DNA of 12,223 bases from a bacterium. GTDB lineage: Bacteria > Armatimonadota > Zipacnadia > Zipacnadales > Zipacnadaceae. Of the stretch, positions 6,110 through 12,223 are shown one piece after another. Within the stretch, counting starts at the first letter, position 1, and every line of letters starts with the position of its first letter. The position numbers were made by a program, and so were the translations under genes. The notes beneath the pieces are model-generated. The model was not told the DNA's origin, did no database searches, and saw nothing but the letters and a program-made list of their open reading frames with translations. The stretch lies in the NCBI GenBank assembly GCA_030607655.1, contig JAUWJN010000038.1:1-12223 (forward strand), written 5' to 3'.

Positions 6110-6573
6110 CAGGGTAGGGTGGTGCTGCGGTCCCAGGAGAGTATATCCGTATCAACGCCACTGCACTCCTCAGCTCCGTCAGCTCCCAGGCTCCACAGGT
6201 CATAAAGGCGTGGCGGATCACCAGCCCCGGGCTGCACATAATGAAACTGCCGGCCCCAGGCATCCTCCAAGGTGGCTGCATCCGGTAGATAGGGCCCTTG
6301 CCAATGGCGCGGTTGGGGTTCAGTGGTCGGAGGCTGCAGCAGCGCCGCCAGGCCCTGGTCGGTGGTCGGGAACTGTCCGCCGTTGTCTATTGCGTATTTG
6401 TCCAGAGCCTCACTGATGGCCAGCAGCCGACTGATGGTCAAGCTGCGCTGGTCAGCAATGCTGCCTCCAACTAGCAATCTCATCAATAAGAAAGCCAGAG
6501 CAGTGACTAGCGCTATTACTGCCAGCAATTCCCAGGCGGCCAGACCGTTGCTTAGTACTCGGTTAAAGCGCAT
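6109..6573 (-). CDS. GspG-like type II secretion pseudopilin (isolated)
   Basis: The 154-residue product has a prepilin-like N-terminus: a short basic leader, Gly10 at the predicted cleavage point, Glu15 at mature position +5, and a hydrophobic helix to about residue 35. The residues after Gly are LAAWE instead of the usual FTLIE, so the processing motif is divergent. The soluble part matches the major pseudopilin GspG: ALDKYAIDNGGQFPTTDQGLAAL (56-78), WQGPYL (91-96), DAWGRQFHYVQPG (104-116) and YDLWSLGADG (124-133). The last block supplies much of the calcium site in this family. In type II secretion GspG polymerises into the pseudopilus. No other gsp gene is in the window, so it may serve a system encoded elsewhere or a different type-IV-filament function. 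There is no Shine-Dalgarno; a promoter ends 11 nt before the ATG. Confidence 0.85.
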   Translation of the reverse strand: MRFNRVLSNGLAAWELLAVIALVTALAFLLMRLLVGGSIADQRSLTISRLLAISEALDKYAIDNGGQFPTTDQGLAALLQPPTTEPQPRHWQGPYLPDAATLEDAWGRQFHYVQPGAGDPPRLYDLWSLGADGAEECSGVDTDILSWDRSTTLP

Positions 6574-6584
6574 TGGTTGCTGCT

Positions 6585-6613
6585 ATTATGCGGCCCGCAC
6601 GAATACAAGTCAA
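6585..6613 (-). promoter_or_regulatory. Promoter of the pseudopilin gene, giving a near-leaderless mRNA
   Basis: On the minus strand TTGACT (6608-6613) and CATAAT (6585-6590) are spaced by exactly 17 nt, each one base from consensus. Only 11 nt separate the -10 box from the ATG at 6573, so transcription starting 6-7 nt downstream of the -10 would leave a leader of about 5 nt. This fits the lack of a ribosome binding site. Confidence 0.7.
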
Positions 6614-6650
6614 CTAGACTCGGATAAACCTTCCGCAGTAAGCTATCGCC

Positions 6651-8744
6651 TTATGAATGGGAATCTGTAGTTAGCCTTGATAAATACTGCTTCATCAGGG
6701 CCTCTTCCTGCACCCAGCGACGTAGGATCTCATCTTCAACCTCTGCCGACGGAGTAATCAGCGAGAACAAGCGCTCAGTCTCCGCTCGCAGCCTGGTAAG
6801 TTCCGCCAGCAGCTCTCGGAGCCGATTGGCACAGTCTGCTTTCTCCTCGGATGAAGCGGCGGGAGCCTTCAGCAGTTGCTCACATCGGTGAAAACACAGC
6901 GCTTGGGCGGCCTTATGCGCCTGGACTTCCGCCGCCAGGCGTAGATGCTGGAGGCTAAGCTTGTTGCGCGCGGATCTTGTCTCTAAAACGCCGGCGTTTT
7001 GTGCCGCCTCCAGGGCCTCCTCGTGCAAGCCGGGCAGAGAGCTAAGCACTTCATCGCGACTCGCCGACTCCTCGAATGCCTTGACCTCCTCGCTGAGAAT
7101 GGGATAATCAAGTGGCATACCGAGGCATGCGAAGGTGAAGGGGATGACCGAAGTGGGTGTACCCAGCGTACGCATGATATCAATCGGCACCGGGGCATCC
7201 AGACCCCAAAAGTCCCGGGCGAACTTGCGCTCAAAGTCAGCGAGCTCAATCTGCGAGCCTGACCAGGAAAACTCCGCACCGCATATCACCGCTGGCCACG
7301 TCAACTCCCAGGGAACCCGGTGAATCTTCCACGAGGTGTTGATTACACCCAACGCCCCCTCCGCTGCTGCTTTCTTGCAGAACTCGCTGATGTTGGGCAG
7401 GTGGAGCCGGTAGCGCGGGCAACTGTAGTTGCCCCCAGCACACTGTATAGTGGGTGCGCAGAGCACCTGGAAGCCCTTATCCTGATAGTATCGTAGGTAC
7501 GGGAAGCCGGCTAACTCGTGGGGGAAGCTGCCGTCGCCCGGGTCCCAGTAACTGGCAAACCGGTCATAGATACCGCGGGGGACGCTACTCAGATTCTGCG
7601 GTGTGACCGGCCCCGTGAAACTACTCACACAACTGCCCAATATCACACTCTGCACCTTCTGAGCTTCGGACCAGTAGTCCCAATACATCATCACGATGTC
7701 TGGGGGAATATTCTCGGCGTATTCAGCTTCATTGAGCACCATATCGGCCCACATCACGGGAATCTTGCCGGATTTGCGCACATAGTCGCAGACTGCCAGC
7801 ATATAGTCAAAGTACAGCCTCGCCGGACCATCTTGCTGTACCTTCTCCTGGCACTGAGGGCAGACTCCAAGCTTGTGCAGCTCATCCGCACCGATATGAA
7901 AGTACGTGGCGTCCTTATGCGCGGACGCCATCTCATCGTACAGCTCACGAAACAGTTCCATCGTCCCCGGGTTCGACGGACAGGCCTGATGAATGTCATC
8001 CGGCTGCTCGCGAAGATGCGCATACTCGGGGTGGATTAAGATATATTCGAGCCAATTCACACAGTGAAGCATCGGCATTACTTGGATGTAGCGCTGCGCG
8101 CAGTAGTTGATGAGTTCGCTCACTTGCTGCTTCGACAGCGCCAGGGGCGAGGGTAGAAGCGGGAGGGTCTCAAAGGGGAACTTGTTCTCGTACTCGATGA
8201 GAACGTAGTTGATTTTGTACTGACTCATCACATCAACAATGTGCAGCAGATAGTCGAAAGTAGGGATCTGATATTTCAGGTCGAGCTGCATTCCCCTGAT
8301 GGGGAGTTCCGGCCAATCTTCAACTCGCAGGCACTTAACCCCTCGCTGGCCATTTGCTCCGCGGAGCGCCTGCCGAAAGGTCTGCAGCGCATAGAAAAGC
8401 CCACGTGGCGTAGGGGCGCTGAGTCGCACCCCCTCGGGGGCAATCTCCAATACATAGCTTTCCTCCGGACATGGGGTGCTAAGTTCCAAGGGGGCAAGCT
8501 CAAGCCGAATGACCATCTGACCAGGGGGAGGAATGCTGCTGGCTACCTCCAGGCTGAGGCCCGTTTCTTCGGCAACTGCGCGGCGGGCAAATTGCGCGAC
8601 CTTGCCGACCTCCTCCCGCACCGCCGGCTCACAGCGGCCGTCCCAAGCAATGCCGCGACAATCCGCTATTGACAAAGTCCCGGGCCTCATCTCCAGGCGC
8701 TTAGGCTGGGGAATGAAATTGTACCGGCCGTTATTGTCGCTTAT
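6651..8744 (-). CDS. Glycoside hydrolase family 20 (beta-N-acetylhexosaminidase-like), non-canonical start
   Basis: This enzyme should remove terminal GlcNAc or GalNAc. Numbering from the first ATG (8690), a GH20b-like N-terminal domain (about 1-125) is followed by the TIM barrel, with RGMQLDLKY (132-140), the substrate-assisted catalytic pair Asp269-Glu270 in HIGADEL, and YFDYMLAV. A helical C-terminal region (about 540-660) may form coiled coil. No signal peptide is seen, so it is probably cytoplasmic. The only in-frame ATG is at 8690, but 18 codons upstream of it read SDNNGRYNFIPQPKRLE, and FIPQPKRLE is the standard opening of GH20 N-terminal domains. That stretch is preceded by AGGAGG (8751-8756), then ATT (8747) and ATA (8744); ATA is 6 nt from the Shine-Dalgarno. 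I therefore place the start at the ATA, giving 697 residues. The gene begins 44-47 nt after the RraA-like gene and is probably co-transcribed with it. Confidence 0.88.
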   Translation of the reverse strand: MSDNNGRYNFIPQPKRLEMRPGTLSIADCRGIAWDGRCEPAVREEVGKVAQFARRAVAEETGLSLEVASSIPPPGQMVIRLELAPLELSTPCPEESYVLEIAPEGVRLSAPTPRGLFYALQTFRQALRGANGQRGVKCLRVEDWPELPIRGMQLDLKYQIPTFDYLLHIVDVMSQYKINYVLIEYENKFPFETLPLLPSPLALSKQQVSELINYCAQRYIQVMPMLHCVNWLEYILIHPEYAHLREQPDDIHQACPSNPGTMELFRELYDEMASAHKDATYFHIGADELHKLGVCPQCQEKVQQDGPARLYFDYMLAVCDYVRKSGKIPVMWADMVLNEAEYAENIPPDIVMMYWDYWSEAQKVQSVILGSCVSSFTGPVTPQNLSSVPRGIYDRFASYWDPGDGSFPHELAGFPYLRYYQDKGFQVLCAPTIQCAGGNYSCPRYRLHLPNISEFCKKAAAEGALGVINTSWKIHRVPWELTWPAVICGAEFSWSGSQIELADFERKFARDFWGLDAPVPIDIMRTLGTPTSVIPFTFACLGMPLDYPILSEEVKAFEESASRDEVLSSLPGLHEEALEAAQNAGVLETRSARNKLSLQHLRLAAEVQAHKAAQALCFHRCEQLLKAPAASSEEKADCANRLRELLAELTRLRAETERLFSLITPSAEVEDEILRRWVQEEALMKQYLSRLTTDSHS

Positions 8745-8750
8745 AATCTC

Positions 8751-8756
8751 CCTCCT
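8751..8756 (-). promoter_or_regulatory. Shine-Dalgarno that decides the GH20 start
   Basis: AGGAGG on the minus strand lies 3 nt before ATT (8747) and 6 nt before ATA (8744), and 60 nt before the first ATG. No ATG, GTG or TTG lies in frame between this site and 8690. It shows that initiation takes place here, at a codon that is now AUA or AUU. Confidence 0.75.
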
Positions 8757-8791
8757 GTTAGGCTCAACCTGCGGCCTCTCTTACAACTGAG

Positions 8792-9508
8792 CTAACCGAT
8801 CTGGTCACTATAGGTCTTCAGCCACTCGTCGTATATCTTCCACTCCTCCCCGTGGGGCGCTACTTTTATCGCCCAGAAATCTTTGATGCCGGGCATCGCC
8901 AGATAATCGTGGCCCTCCGCCATCTTCTGCATCAAGAAGCGGTGCATCTCACTGATGCGCTGCGCCCCATATAGCAGCCGCTCCGCCTCGTCTCGAGTCA
9001 AGACGATGATGCCGTCCTCGTCGCCGATCACAAAATCCCCCGGCTTAACTGCCACCCCGCCACACTCTACCGGCACATTGATCTGGCCTGCCATCTGGCA
9101 GCCAGCGAACAGGGGCCGCACTCCCCGGGCATAAACCGGTAGCCCTATTTTGCGCAGCCGGCTGGCGTGTTGGGTGTAGCCGTCAATGATCACGCCTTGG
9201 GCCCCGCGCAGCTTAGCGATGCAAGTTGTAATCTGGCCCCAGACTGACTTGTCAGTGCCCCGAGCATCAATAACTAGCACCGTGCCGGGCTCAATTGCTT
9301 CCAGCTCGTTCCAGCACAACATCGCCTCCTTGACCGTCACGGCAATCCCGGCCATCTTGCAGTCAGGAACCAGAGCCCTAATGTCGGGCGACATAATGCG
9401 GGACACATACTTCTCCCGCTGCGCATAGGGCACGGCCTCCCAGGTGATGATGGTGATGGCCTCCGTTGGCAACGTCCTATAAGCTCGGATCAAATCCGCG
9501 GTCTCCAC
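8792..9508 (-). CDS. RraA-family protein lacking the conserved Arg-Asp pair
   Basis: The fold family includes RraA (regulator of ribonuclease E) and HMG/CHA aldolases (4-hydroxy-4-methyl-2-oxoglutarate aldolase), which bind Mg and pyruvate-type substrates. Recognisable blocks are PGTVLVIDARG (74-84), GAQGVIIDGY (102-111), LPVYARGVRP (123-132), INVPVECGGVAVKPGDFVIGDEDGIIVL (143-170). The usual sequence is DG-x-x-Arg-Asp, with Arg binding substrate carboxylate and Asp binding metal; here it reads DG-YT-Gln113-His114, so ordinary aldolase chemistry is unlikely. At 238 residues it is longer than RraA (about 160), with N-terminal and C-terminal (about 185-238) extensions that I do not recognise. 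It starts at a GTG with AAGGAG 9 nt upstream. It lies 53 nt after the GH95-like gene and just before GH20, implying a role in the same glycan or sugar-acid pathway. Confidence 0.82.
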   Translation of the reverse strand: METADLIRAYRTLPTEAITIITWEAVPYAQREKYVSRIMSPDIRALVPDCKMAGIAVTVKEAMLCWNELEAIEPGTVLVIDARGTDKSVWGQITTCIAKLRGAQGVIIDGYTQHASRLRKIGLPVYARGVRPLFAGCQMAGQINVPVECGGVAVKPGDFVIGDEDGIIVLTRDEAERLLYGAQRISEMHRFLMQKMAEGHDYLAMPGIKDFWAIKVAPHGEEWKIYDEWLKTYSDQIG

Positions 9509-9561
9509 ACTTACTATCTCCTTTCGCTGGCGGCTGTGAGCGTGTAGTCAACGCAGAACCT

Positions 9562-11916
9562 TTATGCGGTGGCCGGCTCAATCAGATATGTATGGCCGGC
9601 ACGGGTCGGGAAGCGAATATGTCCGCCTGCCAGGCGAGCTGTCTCGCCACTCTCGGCTTCTTTGACCACCAACGTCTGGCCGGGCCAGGGATTGATGAGC
9701 TGACAGGTGTTGCCCACCCGCGAGCGGATCGTCAGTTCGGCCACCGTTCCCTCTTTGCAGGCGGCGGATACCTCAAACGCACCGATGGCCAGATAATTGC
9801 TGAAGCTGCCCGTGTAGTTGTCCGGTACGGCCGGGAACACTCTTATCCAGCCGCCGCGCTTCTTGACCATATCCCAGCCCCCGCGAGACTGGAGTAGGCC
9901 CTCCACTCCCATGACTCGACCTGGATAATCGCCTAACAGGCAGGAGCATAAGTCAACATTACCTTGGCGCTGGCGAGCGTCAATTTTCTCGATGGTCCGG
10001 CGAGCAATGGCCAGGACGTCGGGAGGCGATTCCGGAGTGATCTGGTCACCCCACCAAATGGCGGTGAGGGGCACGGGGATGTTGTATGTTATGGGTGGGG
10101 CGCCGAGGACATCAGCAAATATGGGGCCGTCCGGGGTCTCATAAGTCGGATAAGGAGCCATATGAGCGGCAATATGCGCCCAGATTTCTCGCTCTTCCTT
10201 ATCCTCGCCCAGTACCTCAGCCGCCTGCGCCGCAGCGTGGAGGTGATACTTAATCAAGCTGAGCGCCGACTGCGAGTCCTTGTTGCGTTCGAAGTCCTTG
10301 GTGAGTCCCCAGTGCTCGGGTGAGCAGGTGGGAACGACGTGATAGTAGCCGTCCTCTTCCGGTGTCACATAGGCGGCGTAGAACCGCGCCCCCTCCCGGA
10401 GAACTGGGTATCCACGGCTGCGCAGGAATTCCTCATTGCCCGTGTATAGGTAATGCTCCCAGAGGGGTTTCATGGTCAGGGCCGTAATCTCCATAATCTG
10501 CTCCCAGACGACGGTGGTGTGGACGACGCCGTCAGTGCGGATGGGATAGTGGACTATGGCGAACATAGTCCCCGGGCAATCGTAGACCTGGCGGGCGTTC
10601 TTCTGGCCTAGAGGTACTAGCTTCTCCACGAGCTGGAAGTATGGCTCCAGTTGCTCTATGCGGTTGCTGATGAAGTAACTCCTGCCGTACTGCTGTTCAT
10701 CAAAGTGAAAATCTCCGTGCCAGCCAGTGGTATCCTGGCAGCAAAACTCGGAGGCGTCGCCCATCGCCCCACACAACGGAATATCACCATAGTAGCCTCC
10801 GGGCTTCCGAGTAAGAAAGGGGTACCTGGGGTTCTTGGTCGCTGCCTGATGGGCGGCCAAGCGCTCGGCAGGCGATTCGGGCAGAGCCGCTTGCAGACGC
10901 GAGCGGGCCAGAGCGAGCGTATCGCTGGTCTCGGTGGTGGTGACTACCGTAGCCAGGATTTGGAAGCGGCCGTCTATGCGGGGAAGGTGGAAGGTCGCCG
11001 CTGCCCCGCTGGCGTTATTGATAGGACGATAGTGGGTCAGGACGCGCCAGTCACCCCGATGCCAGGTCTCACCCTCCTCCCATTCCCGATCGGTAAAGGC
11101 CGGTGTGCCCAGCCCCCGCTGCCCCTGGACGCTCTCCACCCGCATTCCCTCCACTGACGTCAGAGCGGCAAAAGTGTAGCGGAAGCCTTGGGGAAAAGTC
11201 AACTCCGCTGGGAAGACCTGCGTGACCCAGCCTAAGTCTTTCTCGTGGCCTGAAGTAGGTGGATCGATCGGACCATGCCCTTCATCCTGTGAATAATCAT
11301 ACGCTTCGGATACCCTTGTGCCCAGGGTGGGATCAACTTTACCTAACACACAAGTGTCCTGATGGCGGTAAAGGCGAAACCAGAGGCCCTCCAGGCCCTT
11401 ATGAGTATCCCCTTCAATAACAATGAGGTTGCGGGCGGCATGCACGTATATGCGCAGGTCCAGGCGCTGCTCGCCGCGGGTCCCGAGGCGAGTAGCGGTA
11501 AGCATCAAAACGCCGGGGCCCTCCTGCTTCATCTCAGCGGCCCATTGGTCCTCCGTCCCAGGGAGCCCGATAATAAGTTGACCTACCGGCTTGGGGCCAG
11601 GAAAATCATAGGCGCAATAGGTTTGATAGCCCGGGTCTGGGAAGTCGCCGGTCTTTGCATACTCCTTAAGGTCAGCGAGGGTAATAACCGGCTCTTTATG
11701 GCCGTAGAAGCGGCGGTCCCAGACATCGGCCTTGCCGATGCTGAAGGTGGGGCGGTTATGTGGTCCCCACAACATCATGCCAATATCCCCATTTCGGATG
11801 CGTATCCCCTCATCAGGAGCCGAGGCCAGCCCCGCCTCCGCCGCCAGTATCACTCCCACACCGATCGCCGCGACAATGCCGATCAGCGCTGTCATCTCAA
11901 AATCAAAATATCTCAT
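9562..11916 (-). CDS. GH95-like six-hairpin glycosidase, secreted or membrane-anchored
   Basis: The 784-residue product begins MRYFDFEMTALIGIVAAI, a hydrophobic segment (about 8-26) followed by AEAGLASA, which reads as a signal peptide or anchor. After a beta-rich N-terminal domain comes an (alpha/alpha)6-type region with GWHGDFHFDEQQYG (399-411), DCPGTMFAIVHYP (447-459), WEHYLYTGNEEFLRSRGYPVLREGARFY (about 496-523) and PTCSPEHWG (529-537), then a beta-sheet C-terminal domain. These blocks resemble family GH95 (alpha-L-fucosidases and some galactosidases). Where GH95 fucosidases have two catalytic-site Asn residues (NxN), this protein has Asp-Phe-His, so the substrate may differ. Two ATGs are adjacent (11919, 11916); I use the second, 7 nt after GGGAGG, over the upstream ATG at 11946. 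A close paralogue lies immediately upstream at the window edge. The gene probably leads an operon with the RraA-like and GH20 genes. Confidence 0.75.
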   Translation of the reverse strand: MRYFDFEMTALIGIVAAIGVGVILAAEAGLASAPDEGIRIRNGDIGMMLWGPHNRPTFSIGKADVWDRRFYGHKEPVITLADLKEYAKTGDFPDPGYQTYCAYDFPGPKPVGQLIIGLPGTEDQWAAEMKQEGPGVLMLTATRLGTRGEQRLDLRIYVHAARNLIVIEGDTHKGLEGLWFRLYRHQDTCVLGKVDPTLGTRVSEAYDYSQDEGHGPIDPPTSGHEKDLGWVTQVFPAELTFPQGFRYTFAALTSVEGMRVESVQGQRGLGTPAFTDREWEEGETWHRGDWRVLTHYRPINNASGAAATFHLPRIDGRFQILATVVTTTETSDTLALARSRLQAALPESPAERLAAHQAATKNPRYPFLTRKPGGYYGDIPLCGAMGDASEFCCQDTTGWHGDFHFDEQQYGRSYFISNRIEQLEPYFQLVEKLVPLGQKNARQVYDCPGTMFAIVHYPIRTDGVVHTTVVWEQIMEITALTMKPLWEHYLYTGNEEFLRSRGYPVLREGARFYAAYVTPEEDGYYHVVPTCSPEHWGLTKDFERNKDSQSALSLIKYHLHAAAQAAEVLGEDKEEREIWAHIAAHMAPYPTYETPDGPIFADVLGAPPITYNIPVPLTAIWWGDQITPESPPDVLAIARRTIEKIDARQRQGNVDLCSCLLGDYPGRVMGVEGLLQSRGGWDMVKKRGGWIRVFPAVPDNYTGSFSNYLAIGAFEVSAACKEGTVAELTIRSRVGNTCQLINPWPGQTLVVKEAESGETARLAGGHIRFPTRAGHTYLIEPATA
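9565..9743 (-). repeat. 3' end of the GH95-like gene duplicated at 12045-12223
   Basis: These bases align without gaps to 12045-12223, with about 15-16 mismatches in 179 positions by eye (roughly 91% identity). The similarity stops at the stop codons: TAA in this copy, TGA in the other. It shows that two paralogous genes lie in tandem about 2.5 kb apart. Confidence 0.9.
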
Positions 11917-11949
11917 CATAATACCTCCCGCTGAGGTTATTCGCATCTA

Positions 11950-11969
11950 CCACTATGATATTATAGTGG
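11950..11969. promoter_or_regulatory. Operator-like perfect inverted repeat over the -10 box
   Basis: CCACTAT (11950-11956) and ATAGTGG (11963-11969) are exact reverse complements around a 6-nt centre. The repeat covers the whole -10 hexamer of the minus-strand promoter. A repressor bound here would block RNA polymerase; alternatively the element could be read as an early RNA hairpin, although the predicted start lies within it. Confidence 0.55.
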
Positions 11970-11988
11970 GGAAAGGCAAGCCCCTCAA
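11960..11988 (-). promoter_or_regulatory. Promoter of the GH95-like/RraA/GH20 operon
   Basis: TTGAGG (11983-11988) and a perfect TATAAT (11960-11965) on the minus strand are separated by exactly 17 nt. The predicted start is near 11953, about 37 nt before the ATG at 11916, leaving room for the GGGAGG ribosome binding site. The -10 box lies within the inverted repeat at 11950-11969. Confidence 0.7.
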
Positions 11989-12007
11989 GGAGAGAAAGCG
12001 ACCCTCG

Positions 12008-12022
12008 CATCCAGCGCGGATG
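12008..12022 (-). terminator. Small hairpin after the paralogue, weak terminator candidate
   Basis: CATCC and GGATG form a 5-bp stem with a 5-nt loop 20 nt after the upstream paralogue's stop. The downstream minus-strand sequence has only a broken T-run (CTTTCTCT), so termination here is uncertain. If it fails, the two GH95-like genes may be partly co-transcribed. Confidence 0.25.
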
Positions 12023-12041
12023 TCTAGGTTGGCCGGATTCT

Positions 12042-12223
12042 TCATGGGGTGGCCGGCTCAATCAGATATGTCTGCCCGGCGCGGGTCGGGAAGCGAATAT
12101 GTCCGCCGGCTAAGCGAGCTGCCTCGCCGCTCTCGGCTTCTTTGACCACCAACGTCTGGGCGGGCCAGGGATTGATGAGCTGACAGGTGTTGCCCACGCG
12201 GGAGCGGATGCTCAGTTCGCTCA
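12042..12223 (-). CDS. C-terminal fragment of a second GH95-like glycosidase, cut by window edge
   Basis: Translating the minus strand from the edge gives 59 residues ending at TGA (12044-12042), including RSRVGNTCQLINPWPAQTL and a C-terminus YLIEPATP. It aligns end to end with the last 59 residues of the complete GH95-like protein with six substitutions (for example Gly to Ala, His to Gln, and terminal Ala to Pro). This is the end of the beta-sheet C-terminal domain; the catalytic part lies outside the window. The frame is intact, with mismatches often in third positions, which suggests a functional gene and not a decaying fragment, though only the end is visible. It lies upstream of, and in the same direction as, its paralogue, with a promoter in the 126 nt between them. 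Confidence 0.82.
   Translation of the reverse strand, partial: SELSIRSRVGNTCQLINPWPAQTLVVKEAESGEAARLAGGHIRFPTRAGQTYLIEPATP

Noticed and set aside
6063..6416. 117-codon plus-strand ORF across the pseudopilin gene
   Set aside because: It is antisense to a gene with clear GspG motifs and has no ribosome binding site or family features.
7417..7434. GGGCAACT-GT-AGTTGCCC inverted repeat within the GH20 gene
   Set aside because: Eight-bp arms are plausible by chance in 12 kb, and it lies in coding sequence for conserved-looking residues.
10651..12145. Plus-strand ORFs of 137-190 codons opposite the GH95-like gene
   Set aside because: They are antisense to a well-supported coding frame, have no ribosome binding sites or recognisable motifs, and match the open antisense frames expected in GC-rich genes.

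Overview
The window is bacterial: about ten protein genes are packed with short gaps, most have strong GGAGG-type ribosome binding sites, and sigma-70-type promoters with 17-nt spacers can be read directly. A lipoprotein signal peptide, a GspG-type pseudopilin and a LolA-like fold point to a cell with an envelope lipoprotein system, probably diderm. The phylum cannot be fixed from this sequence. The mix of glycoside hydrolases, a xylose-isomerase-like TIM barrel and an isolated pseudopilin suits a deep-branching or environmental lineage, but that is only an impression.

Layout. The left edge holds the first codons of a minus-strand gene (1-38). A divergent intergenic region follows, with a consensus promoter (132-160) driving a plus-strand pair: stand-alone ribB (3,4-dihydroxy-2-butanone-4-phosphate synthase, 239-850) and a phosphodiesterase/alkaline-phosphatase-superfamily enzyme (850-1728), overlapping as TGATG. 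Everything from 1770 to the right edge is on the minus strand. In transcription order, right to left, it reads: the C-terminus of a GH95-like glycosidase (12042-12223, cut by the window); a full-length GH95-like paralogue with an N-terminal membrane or signal segment (9562-11916); an RraA-family protein lacking the usual Arg-Asp pair (8792-9508); a GH20 beta-N-acetylhexosaminidase-like enzyme (6651-8744); a GspG-like pseudopilin with its own promoter (6109-6573); a LolA-like lipoprotein (5197-5916); a 48-residue small ORF (4962-5108) overlapping a soluble GAF-domain histidine kinase (3641-4972); a sugar-phosphate isomerase/epimerase-like TIM barrel (2736-3581); and an EamA-family transporter (1770-2723).

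How the genes may work together. The GH95-like, RraA-like and GH20 genes look like one operon for breaking down a glycan, perhaps one containing fucose or galactose together with N-acetylhexosamine. Its promoter has a -10 box inside a perfect inverted repeat, as expected for a repressor site. The kinase, TIM barrel and EamA genes look like a second unit. The ribB/phosphatase pair is a third, and suggests a candidate phosphatase for the riboflavin pathway.

Points most worth a second look are the GH20 gene, whose best start is an AUA or AUU codon behind a perfect Shine-Dalgarno; the unannotated 48-codon ORF coupled to the kinase; the promoter/operator of the GH95-like gene; a 24-bp perfect palindrome inside the TIM-barrel gene; the near-leaderless pseudopilin; and the RraA-like protein without its catalytic pair. 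No tRNA, rRNA, CRISPR array or transposase was seen, and no gene-free stretch exceeds 300 bases.
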